Below are positions 1 through 8,568 of a stretch of 64,000 nt of DNA, one piece after another. The DNA is from Hymenobacter sp. YIM 151500-1 (GTDB taxonomy: Bacteria > Bacteroidota > Bacteroidia > Cytophagales > Hymenobacteraceae). The translations under genes were made by a program, and so were the position numbers. The stretch lies in the NCBI RefSeq assembly GCF_025979885.1, contig NZ_CP110139.1, positions 2,108,001 through 2,172,000 on the forward strand. The letters are read 5' to 3'. Each line of letters begins with the position of its first letter. Position 1 is the stretch's first letter. The notes beneath the pieces were generated by a model. The model worked only from the letters and a program-made list of their open reading frames with translations, had not been told where the DNA came from and did not search any database.

Positions 1-344
1 GCCGGGCCGCCGTACACGTCCAGGCATTTGCCCGAGGCCTTGCTGGTGAGCTTGTAGTAGCCGTCGCTGGTGGGCTCAATCTTCCACTTCTGCGGGTCCA
101 AGCCGTTGGCTTCGTACTGCCACACCTCCACGCCGTTGTCGAGCTTGCCGCCGTCCACGTCCAGGCACTTCGTGGTGCCTTCGTGAGTGAGCGTGTAGTA
201 GCCGTCGCCCACGCTGCGCACCACCCAGCGCTGGGCCGAGGAGGTGTTGGCCGTGTACTGCCAGACCTGGGCTTTGTCGGCGCTGGAGTTGCCCTGCACG
301 TCCAGGCGCTTGCCCGAGTGGCGCGCCGTCAGCGTGTAGGTGCC
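1..344 (-). repeat. RICIN-domain DNA near-identical to 12771-13114
   Basis: The first 344 bases align without gaps (constant offset 12770) to the RICIN coding DNA of the gene at 12374-14275, with only scattered substitutions. The neighbouring catalytic modules are unrelated, so the lectin module alone was duplicated or gene-converted. Confidence 0.85.
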
Positions 345-1736
345 GTCGGCTACGGCCGCGGTTCCGGTGCTTCCGGCCGTAATGGTTACTTCGTGGCCCA
401 GCTTGTTGTAGCCGGTGCTGCCTTCCCAGGCGTTGGAGTTGGCCAGCCGGATGGCGTACTCGGGCCGGGTGCGCAGGCTGCTCTGCGGGTCGGGCAGGTT
501 GAGCAGCACCTCGTACTGGCCCGTGGCCGTGCCCGCCGGCACGGTGTAGCTCACGCTGAGCGTGTGCTCTTCGCCGCCCAACCAGAAGCGCGGGTCTTTC
601 GAGCCGCCCAGGGCGCCGCCGCTGGCCACCAGCTTGGCGCCGGTGCTTTTATTGCGCAAAATCACCTCCACGCCCCGGCTGTTGTAGCAGCTGGCCCAGC
701 CGTCGTTTTTCACCTTGATGCTGGCCGTGAACGTGGCGCCCGTGGCCACCGAGTTGGCCAGCGTGGCCGTGGTAAGGCGGAAGCGGTAGCCCAGGCTGCG
801 CTTCACTTCGTCCATGCAGCCCTCGGTCTGCCAGCGGGCCAGCAGCGTGTTATGCCAGTAGGCGTTGAGCTGGCTGTAGCGCATGCGCCGAAGCTCGGCC
901 ACCGACTTCGAGCAGGAGCTAAACTCGGGCCGGTCCTCGCCGCTCTCGCCGCCCTGCACCACGTAGCGGTTGTCCTGGCTCAGGAAAGCCCGCTCGTTTT
1001 CGCGCGTGGCCGCCTGGTCGTCGCCGTAGGTGAAGGTACCGCCGTCGGCTATGTCGCTGAGGAAGTAGTCGTTGTGGCAGCCCACGCGGGCCCGGTCGGT
1101 TTGGTTGAAGGCTTCGCTGGGCGTGAGGGCATTGTAGTTGTTGAAAATCTGCTTTTTGTGATTGGGGTAGCGCAGGGCCACCATGCGGCTGGCCGGCACG
1201 GCCCCCAGCAGCCGCTTGAGGATGTCGCCCCGGTCGGTGGTGTTGTCCAGGCCGTTGGTGGAGTCGTGCCACTCGCCCCAGCGCCCGATAAAGCCGGCCT
1301 CCACGTAGGCAATAGCGTCGGCATTGGCTTGCAGCACGTTTTTGAGCTGGTCGATGTGGCCCAGGATGCGGCTCTTGGAAGCGTCGGCGCCGGTGTCCCA
1401 GTTGTAGGTGAAGCGCACGATGAGCTTGATACCAGCCGCCCGGGCCGTGCCGAAGTCGGCGGCCACCATGTCCAGATACGCCTGCGAAATAGCGGCGCTG
1501 CGGAAATCCTGGAGGTTGTAGATGCGCCGCACCCAGCTGTAGCCGGCCGTGCGCGTGCTCTGCATGTCGCTCAGGTTCAGCGCCTCGCCGGCGTGGTAGG
1601 CAATGCGGTCCACGGAGAAGCCGCGCTCGGGGTTGATGAAGATGTCGGACGTGCCAGAGTAGGTCTTGGTGGTGGTCTGGGCCGTGGCCGCGCCGCCCAA
1701 GAGCAGCGTCAGCAGCCCACAGAAAACGTGTTTCAT
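1..1736 (-). CDS. Secreted DUF4874/DUF4832 protein with RICIN lectin domain (3' end outside window)
   Basis: The frame is open from the window edge to an ATG at 1736; about 578 residues are visible and the C-terminus is missing. A signal peptide (MKHVFCGLLTLLLGG, cleaved near A-T-A-Q at 17-20) is followed by N-P-E-R-G-F at residues 35-40, the hallmark start of DUF4874. A DUF4832-like beta-rich part runs to about residue 450. From about residue 465 a RICIN beta-trefoil begins with repeats of the type G-K-x-L-D-V and Q-x-W. DUF4874/DUF4832 proteins are secreted and of unknown activity, often found beside glycoside hydrolases; a glycan-acting role is inference. It is the last visible gene of the eight-gene secreted cluster, 79 bp after the GH43 gene. 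A T9SS sorting domain is expected outside the window. The long plus-strand frame over it is a shadow. Confidence 0.85.
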   Translation of the reverse strand, partial: MKHVFCGLLTLLLGGAATAQTTTKTYSGTSDIFINPERGFSVDRIAYHAGEALNLSDMQSTRTAGYSWVRRIYNLQDFRSAAISQAYLDMVAADFGTARAAGIKLIVRFTYNWDTGADASKSRILGHIDQLKNVLQANADAIAYVEAGFIGRWGEWHDSTNGLDNTTDRGDILKRLLGAVPASRMVALRYPNHKKQIFNNYNALTPSEAFNQTDRARVGCHNDYFLSDIADGGTFTYGDDQAATRENERAFLSQDNRYVVQGGESGEDRPEFSSCSKSVAELRRMRYSQLNAYWHNTLLARWQTEGCMDEVKRSLGYRFRLTTATLANSVATGATFTASIKVKNDGWASCYNSRGVEVILRNKSTGAKLVASGGALGGSKDPRFWLGGEEHTLSVSYTVPAGTATGQYEVLLNLPDPQSSLRTRPEYAIRLANSNAWEGSTGYNKLGHEVTITAGSTGTAAVADGTYTLTARHSGKRLDVQGNSSADKAQVWQYTANTSSAQRWVVRSVGDGYYTLTHEGTTKCLDVDGGKLDNGVEVWQYEANGLDPQKWKIEPTSDGYYKLTSKASGKCLDVYGGP

Positions 1737-1815
1737 GTGTGGAAAGGAGTAAGGTGAGAAAGTGACAGTGACACCTGCGCAGCGCAGGCCGGTAGGGGTA
1801 GCAGAAGCCGGTACT

Positions 1816-3564
1816 CTACTCGACCCGGAGGTTGACGTGCAGGGACTTGCCGTCGAGGGTAGTTTGCACGTGGTAGAGGCCGGGGCCAAGGCTGGCTGGC
1901 AGGGTAACATCGGCGGAGCTGGCGCCCACCGGCACGTCGAACCGGCCCACGAGCCGGCCGCGCTGGTTGCGCACCTGCACGGTGGCGGTCTGGGCTTTCT
2001 GGGCGCTCAGGCGCAGCCTAGCCTGGCCATCGGGGCTGGGGTTAGGGTAAATCACCAGGCGGGGGCCGGACTCATCCGCCAGGTTGGCTGCGAGCGGAGC
2101 CGCCTGCGCGGCCACCCGGCCGGCAGTGCTGCTCACGGCCTCAAGGCGCCAGCGCTGGGCGTCGTTGCCATTGTCTTCCCAGAGGTGAATGGGCGTTCTG
2201 TCGGCGTTGACGGCCCCGGCCACGTCCAGGCGCAGCTTTTTGCTGATGGCAGCATCCTCGGCCACGTGTTTGGGCGTGAGCAGGTAGTAGCCGTTGCCGT
2301 CACTTTCCACCCGCCAGCGCTGGGCAGCGGTGTTGTTGCTGTGGTAGAGCTGCACCAGCGTGCCATTGGTTTTGCCCGAGCCCTGGGCGTCGAGCACGCG
2401 GGTTTGGCTGCCCACCTGGCTGGTGACTTTGTAGTAGCCGTCGCTCTGGCGGGCGAAGTGCCAGCGCTGGGCGTTGCTGGCGTTGGCCTCGTACAGCCAC
2501 AGCTTGTTCTCATCGGCGTCGCGGCTGCTGGGCACGTCGAGGCGGCGCAGCGGCGCGCCGCTCACGCTCACCTTGCTTACCAGCGTATACACCCCGTCGG
2601 CCAGTCCGGCGCCGGGGTTGCTGGGTGTGCCGCAGCCGTTGCCCGGCACCCGCGGCGCTACGCCGGTGGAGGTCATCTGCACCGGCCGGATCGAGCCGTC
2701 GGCGTTGAAGTACAGCCGGTCGAGGGCCACGTAGCGGGTCGAAAAGTCGTTGTTCTGGTAGCGGTGGTAGGCCACGTAGTACTCGTCGCAGCCCGGCAAG
2801 TGCAGGATGGAATGGTGCCCCGGTCCCTGGAACCGGTCGTCGGAGGACAGCACGTAGCCCCCGTACGTCCACGGCCCCAGCGGCGAAGAGCCCGTGGCGT
2901 ACTCGGCCCGGTAGCTGCCGTCCGACCAGTTGCCCACCGAGTAGCTCATGTAGTACACGCCGTTGCGCTTCACCAGGCAGGGCCCTTCAAAGTAGCTGGG
3001 CGGGGTGATGTCGCGGGGCGCGTCGGCGGTGAAGCTCACCATGTCGGCGTTGAGCTTGCGCACCACCATGCGCCGGCCGTTCGAGCCGCCGTAGTACAGG
3101 TAGGCCTGCCCGTCGTCGTCCACGAACACGTAGGGGTCGATGACGTCGGCCGTGTACGGGTCGGAGGCGATGAGCGGACGGCCCAGGTCGGTGAAGGGCC
3201 CGGTGGGGCTGCTGCCCACGGCCACCCCGATTTTGGCCTCGGCCGAGTAGTAGAAGTAGTACTTGCCGTTGCGGGCCACCACGGCCGGGGCCCAGCCGTT
3301 GAATTCGGCCCAGCTGCTTTGCGGGCCCAGGTCGAAGATTTTGCCGTCGTCGCGCCAGTTGGTGAGGTCAACCGAAGAGTAGGCGTGGAAGTCCTGGCCC
3401 CCGGTGCCTTCGTTGCTGGTGGGGTAAATGTAGTAGCGGCCCGCAAAATAGGCAATGTGCGGGTCGGCGTGGTAGCCGCTCAGCACGGGGTTGCCGCTGG
3501 TTTGGGCCGCCGCGGGCCAGGCCAGCAGCAGCACCAGGCGCAGTAGAAGGAAGTAGTGTTTCAT
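1816..3564 (-). CDS. Secreted GH43-family glycosidase with RICIN and T9SS sorting domain
   Basis: This 582-residue protein starts with a signal peptide (cleaved after A-A-A-Q, near 21). Residues 25-300 form a GH43 five-bladed propeller. All three expected acids are visible: D34 in H-A-D-P-H, D143 in V-I-D-P-Y and E193 in F-E-G-P. GH43 enzymes cleave arabinans, arabinoxylans, xylo-oligosaccharides or galactans; the exact substrate cannot be read from sequence. A RICIN lectin domain covers about 322-482, and a T9SS C-terminal domain about 505-582, ending in a strand-rich Y-H-V-Q-T-T segment. The T9SS domain implies export across the outer membrane and surface attachment or release. It lies 109 bp downstream of the GH71-like gene in the same direction. 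In contrast to the GH43 piece at 45014-47425, this copy is complete. Confidence 0.92.
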   Translation of the reverse strand: MKHYFLLLRLVLLLAWPAAAQTSGNPVLSGYHADPHIAYFAGRYYIYPTSNEGTGGQDFHAYSSVDLTNWRDDGKIFDLGPQSSWAEFNGWAPAVVARNGKYYFYYSAEAKIGVAVGSSPTGPFTDLGRPLIASDPYTADVIDPYVFVDDDGQAYLYYGGSNGRRMVVRKLNADMVSFTADAPRDITPPSYFEGPCLVKRNGVYYMSYSVGNWSDGSYRAEYATGSSPLGPWTYGGYVLSSDDRFQGPGHHSILHLPGCDEYYVAYHRYQNNDFSTRYVALDRLYFNADGSIRPVQMTSTGVAPRVPGNGCGTPSNPGAGLADGVYTLVSKVSVSGAPLRRLDVPSSRDADENKLWLYEANASNAQRWHFARQSDGYYKVTSQVGSQTRVLDAQGSGKTNGTLVQLYHSNNTAAQRWRVESDGNGYYLLTPKHVAEDAAISKKLRLDVAGAVNADRTPIHLWEDNGNDAQRWRLEAVSSTAGRVAAQAAPLAANLADESGPRLVIYPNPSPDGQARLRLSAQKAQTATVQVRNQRGRLVGRFDVPVGASSADVTLPASLGPGLYHVQTTLDGKSLHVNLRVE

Positions 3565-3673
3565 GGGTGAACAGAGTTTGGGTTAGGGTGAGAAAAGGAA
3601 GTAGGTGCCGGCCACCGGTGGCGGGTGAAAACCCCCACGCCGGTGCCACCAAAGCGGGCCGTCGGCGCGGGGC

Positions 3674-6562
3674 TTATTTCACCTGAAGCGTGAAGCGCCG
3701 CGCTTCGCCGTCGAGCGTGGTTTGCAGGAAGTAGGTGCCGGCCGGCAGCGTAGCCGGCAGGCGGAAGTCGGTCTGCCCGGCCCGCACGGGCACGCTGAGC
3801 ATGCTCACCAGCTGGCCCTGCCCGTCGCGCACGTACACCGTAGCGGGCTGGGCGGCTTCGGCCGTCAGGCGCAGCGTAGCGCGCCCGTCGGGGCTGGGGT
3901 TGGGAAAGGCCCAGAGGCTGGCGGGCTTATGCGCCGCGGGGGCCGATGCAGCCGACTGGCTCCCAGCTACCGGCTCCAGCTTCCACTGCTGGTTGAGTTG
4001 GCCCAGGTATTCCCACTGGTGCACCTTGGCGGCGTTGGCCTGGCTCACGCCCGACACGTCCAGGCCTTTGCCGCTGGTGTGGTTGATGAGGCGGTAGTAG
4101 CCGTCGGTGGTGGGCTCGATGCGCCAGCGCTGGGCGCCGGTGCCGTTGTCGGTGTACTGCTGCACTTTGGTGCCGTTGCTGGTGCCGCTGCCGGCCACGT
4201 CCAGGCACTTGCCCGAATGCTGGGCCGTGAGCTTGTAGGTGCCATTGCCCGCAGCCTCCACACGCCAGCGCTGGTTGGCCCCGCCGTTGGCCGGCCACTG
4301 AATGACGCCGGCCGTGTCCAGCGCGCTGGCGTTGCGCACGTCCAGGGCCTTGCCCGAGTGGCGGGCCGTGAGCGTGTACAGCCCATTAGCTAGGCCGGAA
4401 ACTGCGCGCGAAAAGGCGCTGGCCGGAATAACCTGCTTGGCAATGCCCGGCCCGGCGTAGCTCACCGTCACCGACTGGTCGCCGTACGCCTCATAGTAGG
4501 TGATGGTAACGGCGTGCTTGCCGGCCTTCAGGCCAATTGAACCCTCTCCCCCACTGCTGGCATCAGCTACCAGCCGGTCGCCGATGTAGAGCTTGCAGCC
4601 ATCGTCGGCGCGCAGCGAGAAGCCGTAGTTGCCGTCGGTGGGCACTTCCAGGTAGCCGGTGTAGCGGAACGCGAACAAGTCTTGCCGGCTGCGGGGCGTC
4701 AGGTCGATGGTGGCTACCGTGCCGATTTTCAGCGGGGTCAGCTGCGTGAGGTTGGGTTCGGCGGCACCGGCTTGCTCAAAGTAGGCGTAATCCAGGCCGG
4801 GGGCCGTGGCGGCGGGGTTGTCGGGCTGGCGCAGCGGGGGCGCGAAGTACACCGGGTCGGAGTAGCCCACGCGTTCCTGCTCGTCGATGACGCGCGCCAC
4901 GTAGAAGCCGCCGGCCGAGGTGTTCATTTTCTTGGCTTCGCGGTAGGCGTCCACGGCCGGCACGGCGGTGCTCAGGGCCTGGTTGAACAGGTTTTTCACC
5001 GAGTACGTGTTGTGCAGCACCTCGGCAAAGCGTACCGTGGTGCCCGCCGCCGGCGCCACCGTAGCCGTGGTGCCGCCCGCGGCGCGCGGGTCGCCGGCCA
5101 CGCTCAGGCCCACGCTGCCCAGGGCGCGGTAGGCCGGCACGGAGTTGTAGTGCGTGCGGCTGAACTTCACGTCGCTGGTTTGCTCGTAGGTGTCGTACAC
5201 CAGAATGGGCGCCGACAGCACTTGCTGCACCACGGCGCCGCTGGCGTTGGTCATGGTGGCTTTGGCCCGCAAAAAGCGCTTGGCCGGCAGCGCCGTCAGG
5301 TTCACCGACAGCGTGGCGGCGCCCGCCTTGCCCGCGCCCACCGCCGCCGACCCGGCCGCGCCCACGGGGGCGCCGTTGCCGTCCACAAGCTGAATCTGCA
5401 CGCTCACGGCCGCCGAGCCGGTATTGAGGGCCAGGGCTTCGGCCGGCAGGCTTTTCGTTTGCCCCACGTTCACGCGCTGCGGGGTGGTGACGTAGAGCTG
5501 CGGGGTGCGGAGGCGTTCGGGATAAGCCACGCCCCGCATCTGAGCCGAGTAGAAGGCCGTGAGGTCGGCCAGGGTCCAGTTCCAGTTGCTGGTGGGCCAG
5601 AGGTCGTGCAGCTCGCTCACGTCGTTCCAGGTCACCAGGTTTTGCCACTGCACGCCCGAGGCCAGGCTTAGCTCCCAGTGGTTGCGGTAGCGGCCCGTGG
5701 CCCGCGAGTCGTCGTAGCCGCCGTTGGGTTCCCGGTTGTAGCCGATCATGGCGCCGCCGGCGAAGGGCCGGTTGTAGTCGTTCAGCAGCTTCACCAGGTC
5801 GGGCCAGAAGTTTTCGGCGCTGGGGTCGAAGTTCCAGTGCGCGTCGAAGCAGGAGAAGTAGGGGGTGATTTTGGCTTGGTTGCCCACCACGTTGCCTTCG
5901 GTCACCAGGTCGCCCACGAAGAAGATGGGCACGCCGGCCGCGGCCAGCTCGTCTTTCACGGCCTGCCACTGCGCGGCCGTGCCGTTGTAGCGCGAGCCGT
6001 AGGAGTACACCACCAGCTTCGAGACGCCGTTGTGGGTGACGCGCGCGGCCGAGGGGTGGCCGGCGGCCTTGGCGGCGTACTGCTTGATGACGTTGGCGGC
6101 GCCGTCCAGCCAAATCAGCTCGGGCGCAATGGTGATGGCGCCGTTGTAGGCGTCGGCATCAGTCAGCATGCCTTCCCACACGGCCGGTGCGCCGGGGTAC
6201 TCGTGCACCAGGTGGTGAATGCCGGTGATGCCCGACTCGATGTAGCGGCTCAGGTTGTCGGTGGGCCGGCGGGGCTGGTAGCTGGGTTGCAGCGTGAGGG
6301 GGTAGTGGGCGCCGTAGTAGTCATTGTTGGGCGGGTAGTCGTAGTAGGCAATTTCGTGCAGCTGGCTCACCCACACCTGCTTGCCCGGCAACGAGCGGTT
6401 GGTGAGCTGCTGGGCAAGAGCTGGCGCCGGCAACACTGCCCAAACCAGCCACAACGTCAAAAGCCGGTAAGCCCAAGCAGCAGAGGTTGCCTGGCGAAGA
6501 AGTGCTTGGTGGGGCCACGTGTTGCCCACTCGCTTAGGACCAAGAATGCACGGGTTGTTCAT
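3674..6562 (-). CDS. Secreted GH71-like glycosidase with PA14, RICIN and T9SS domains
   Basis: This 962-residue multidomain protein has a long basic N-terminus and a hydrophobic signal core (about 28-50, ending A-L-A-Q). Residues 52-350 resemble GH71 (endo-alpha-1,3-glucanase): an aromatic-rich TIM-barrel-like region ending in W-N-D-V-S-E-L-H, similar to the conserved W-N-D..E patch. Ig-like or linker segments follow to about 580. A PA14 domain (about 590-720, with D-D-G-C-K-L-Y-I) probably binds carbohydrate. A RICIN trefoil lies at about 728-868, and a T9SS sorting domain at about 885-962. Alpha-1,3-glucan as a substrate would fit attack on fungal walls or mutan, but that is inference from a remote match; GH99-like or another barrel family is possible. 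It is third from last in the minus-strand cluster, 88 bp after the lyase-like gene. Confidence 0.85.
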   Translation of the reverse strand: MNNPCILGPKRVGNTWPHQALLRQATSAAWAYRLLTLWLVWAVLPAPALAQQLTNRSLPGKQVWVSQLHEIAYYDYPPNNDYYGAHYPLTLQPSYQPRRPTDNLSRYIESGITGIHHLVHEYPGAPAVWEGMLTDADAYNGAITIAPELIWLDGAANVIKQYAAKAAGHPSAARVTHNGVSKLVVYSYGSRYNGTAAQWQAVKDELAAAGVPIFFVGDLVTEGNVVGNQAKITPYFSCFDAHWNFDPSAENFWPDLVKLLNDYNRPFAGGAMIGYNREPNGGYDDSRATGRYRNHWELSLASGVQWQNLVTWNDVSELHDLWPTSNWNWTLADLTAFYSAQMRGVAYPERLRTPQLYVTTPQRVNVGQTKSLPAEALALNTGSAAVSVQIQLVDGNGAPVGAAGSAAVGAGKAGAATLSVNLTALPAKRFLRAKATMTNASGAVVQQVLSAPILVYDTYEQTSDVKFSRTHYNSVPAYRALGSVGLSVAGDPRAAGGTTATVAPAAGTTVRFAEVLHNTYSVKNLFNQALSTAVPAVDAYREAKKMNTSAGGFYVARVIDEQERVGYSDPVYFAPPLRQPDNPAATAPGLDYAYFEQAGAAEPNLTQLTPLKIGTVATIDLTPRSRQDLFAFRYTGYLEVPTDGNYGFSLRADDGCKLYIGDRLVADASSGGEGSIGLKAGKHAVTITYYEAYGDQSVTVSYAGPGIAKQVIPASAFSRAVSGLANGLYTLTARHSGKALDVRNASALDTAGVIQWPANGGANQRWRVEAAGNGTYKLTAQHSGKCLDVAGSGTSNGTKVQQYTDNGTGAQRWRIEPTTDGYYRLINHTSGKGLDVSGVSQANAAKVHQWEYLGQLNQQWKLEPVAGSQSAASAPAAHKPASLWAFPNPSPDGRATLRLTAEAAQPATVYVRDGQGQLVSMLSVPVRAGQTDFRLPATLPAGTYFLQTTLDGEARRFTLQVK

Positions 6563-6650
6563 AGCTGCACGGAAAAGGGGAATGGAAAGGAGTAGACATG
6601 GGCGGCAAGCAGCCTGCCGATGGCTGAGCGCCGGCCGTGGCGGCTTGGCT

Positions 6651-8477
6651 TCAGGGCTGCACTTGTAGGGTGCGCGTCGTCAGCAGCTGGTCCTTGGTAA
6701 GCACGCGCACCACCAGCAGGCCAACGGGCAGTGAGGGCAAGAGCACGTTCAGCGAGTTCTGGCCGGCGCGGGCCGAGAAGCGCTGCGTGAGGCGTACAGT
6801 GCCGGCGCGGTCCACGAGCTGCACCCACACCGGACCGGCGGCCGGGGCCACGAACTGAACTTGCACGTGGTCGGCGGCCGGATTGGGTACCAGCACTGCC
6901 TCGGCTTGGGAATGGGGCTGCGTAGTAGGTGAAACAAGGCGGGCGGCCGTCTCGCCGGCACCGGAAGGAACGTAAGTCAAGTCGCTGGTAAGTAAGAGCT
7001 TGTCGAGCAGGGCCCCGTCGTCGCGGTAGCCGATTTCCAGGGTGTGGGCACCGGCGGCCAGGCTCAGTTGCAGCACCTGGTTGCCGTTGTCGGAGTTCTG
7101 CACCTCGTCCCAGTGCCAGGCGCTGCCCACCTCCACGTAGTTCCACTTGATCCAGGAGCCGCCGTCCACGCGCACCCAGAAGGAGTCGTCGGCCGTGCTG
7201 GGGGCAATGACGCGGCCCCAGAGTTTGTAGGTGCCGGCCTGGGCCAGGCTTAGATTGTAGCGGGCAATGCCACTGGTGGGCGGGGTGCTGCCGCTGGTGT
7301 TGCCCGCGGCCACCGTGATGTACTGCCCGCCCGAGGCCGCGGCGTCGCTCAGCACCTGCATGGGCGCGCTGATAGTGCCGCTCTCGGCCTCCAGCCACAC
7401 GGCAGTAGCCGTTGGCGGCGCCGTCACCGTCACGGTTTTGCTCGTGGAGCTGGTGGCGCCCTGGTTGTCGGTGACGGTGAGGCGGGCCGAGTACGTGCCG
7501 GCCGCCGCGTAGGTACGGCTCACAGTCTTGCCCGTGCCGGTGCTGCCGTCGCCGAAGTCCCAGGCGTAGGCGCTGATGGTGCCGTCCGGGTCGCTGGACG
7601 CGGCGGCGTCGAAGCTCACGGCCAGCGGAGCCGCGCCGGAAGTGGGCGTGGCCGTGAAGCTGGCTACCGGCGCCTGGTTGGCGGGCGCGCTGCCCCCGCC
7701 GCCCGGCGCCACGGCGTCGTAGCCCACATTGCCGGGCTGGTGGCGCACCTCGTCGAAGTACAGCACCCGGTTGGCGTAGTCGGAGCCGTTGAACTGGTAG
7801 GTGCCGTACTTGAGGTAGGTGCCGCCGCTGCAGCTGCCGCCGTGGCCCATCTGGAAGTTGTATTTGGTAGCGGCTTTGGTGCCGTCCAGCCACACCTCGG
7901 CAAAGCTGTCGTTGCTGTTGAGGTCGGTGCGCAGGTGCAGCACGATGTCGTGCCAGCGGTTGCGCGTCAGGTTGGAGGTGATGTTGAACGTGCGCTGGGT
8001 TTCGCTTTTGTCCACGTAGGCGAAGTCCAGGCCGCTACCGGCCAGGCGCAGGGCCGCGGTTTTGTTGGAGGGCGAGCAGCCGCTGTAGCCCATCACCTGG
8101 AAGATCATGCAGTTCTTGCCGTCCACCTTCATGCCGTTGGGGTCCTGGTCGGGCAGGTACACGCTGAACCCCACCCAGAACTCCTGCTCCCACGGGATGC
8201 GCGGACTGGTGGCCGACTTGGCTTCGGTGCTTTTGCTGCCGCGGCTGCTGCCGGCCAGGCTACGCTTCCATTCGATGCGCAGGGCCCGGCTGCCGCTGCG
8301 CGCCCCAAACGCGGGGCTCACCACCGAAAAGCAGGTCGAGCAATCGGTTTGTACTTCTTTCGAGCCGTCCCAGTCGCCGTCTTCCAGGGTTTCCTCGAAG
8401 GTGGTCTGGCCCAGGGTCAGGTGGGGCACCAGCGCGCAGGCGGCGGCCAGCGCCAGTTGAATGCATAGAGTTTTCAT
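6651..8477 (-). CDS. Secreted polysaccharide-lyase-like protein with PKD, CBM-like and T9SS domains
   Basis: The 608-residue product has a signal peptide (MKTLCIQLALAAACALV, to about 24). Residues 25-255 resemble the heparin-lyase-I-like polysaccharide lyase fold (PF14099 type): a jelly-roll with an early E-x-x-L-E-D-G-D-W motif, W-E-Q-E-F-W-V-G-F-S-V-Y and a final Y-F-D-E-V-R-H. A PKD domain (about 270-350) carries the typical W-D-F-G-D-G-S. A beta-sandwich carbohydrate-binding-like module (about 360-497) begins W-L-E-A-E-S-G. The last 80 residues form a T9SS domain starting V-P-N-P-A-A-D-H. Unlike its neighbours it has no RICIN module. A lyase or glucanase on uronate-containing or other glucan polymers is likely; the substrate is unknown. 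Transcription comes from the lipoprotein gene 91 bp upstream, with a strong hairpin between them. Confidence 0.85.
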   Translation of the reverse strand: MKTLCIQLALAAACALVPHLTLGQTTFEETLEDGDWDGSKEVQTDCSTCFSVVSPAFGARSGSRALRIEWKRSLAGSSRGSKSTEAKSATSPRIPWEQEFWVGFSVYLPDQDPNGMKVDGKNCMIFQVMGYSGCSPSNKTAALRLAGSGLDFAYVDKSETQRTFNITSNLTRNRWHDIVLHLRTDLNSNDSFAEVWLDGTKAATKYNFQMGHGGSCSGGTYLKYGTYQFNGSDYANRVLYFDEVRHQPGNVGYDAVAPGGGGSAPANQAPVASFTATPTSGAAPLAVSFDAAASSDPDGTISAYAWDFGDGSTGTGKTVSRTYAAAGTYSARLTVTDNQGATSSTSKTVTVTAPPTATAVWLEAESGTISAPMQVLSDAAASGGQYITVAAGNTSGSTPPTSGIARYNLSLAQAGTYKLWGRVIAPSTADDSFWVRVDGGSWIKWNYVEVGSAWHWDEVQNSDNGNQVLQLSLAAGAHTLEIGYRDDGALLDKLLLTSDLTYVPSGAGETAARLVSPTTQPHSQAEAVLVPNPAADHVQVQFVAPAAGPVWVQLVDRAGTVRLTQRFSARAGQNSLNVLLPSLPVGLLVVRVLTKDQLLTTRTLQVQP

Positions 8478-8504
8478 AGGGGTTGGGGTTGTGAGCTGCT
8501 CAGG

Positions 8505-8539
8505 ACCGCCCTGGGCCTGGCGGCTAGGCCCAGGGCGGT
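8505..8539 (-). terminator. Strong hairpin between two cluster genes
   Basis: A perfect 14-bp stem (8505-8518 with 8526-8539, core CCGCCCTGGGCC) with a 7-base loop lies between the lipoprotein gene stop (8569) and the next start (8477). No U-tract follows on the minus strand, so it may protect or attenuate mRNA rather than terminate. Confidence 0.55.
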
Positions 8540-8568
8540 GAAGCTGGTGAAACAGGAAATCCAGTAAA

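Noticed and set aside
183..1757. Long plus-strand frame of 524 codons over the first secreted gene
   Set aside because: It is antisense to the DUF4874/DUF4832 gene. The translation is rich in A, G, H and V without domains, a usual GC-rich shadow.
1762..3546. Plus-strand frame of 594 codons opposite the GH43 gene
   Set aside because: The minus strand encodes a complete GH43 with catalytic residues; the plus frame has no recognisable features.
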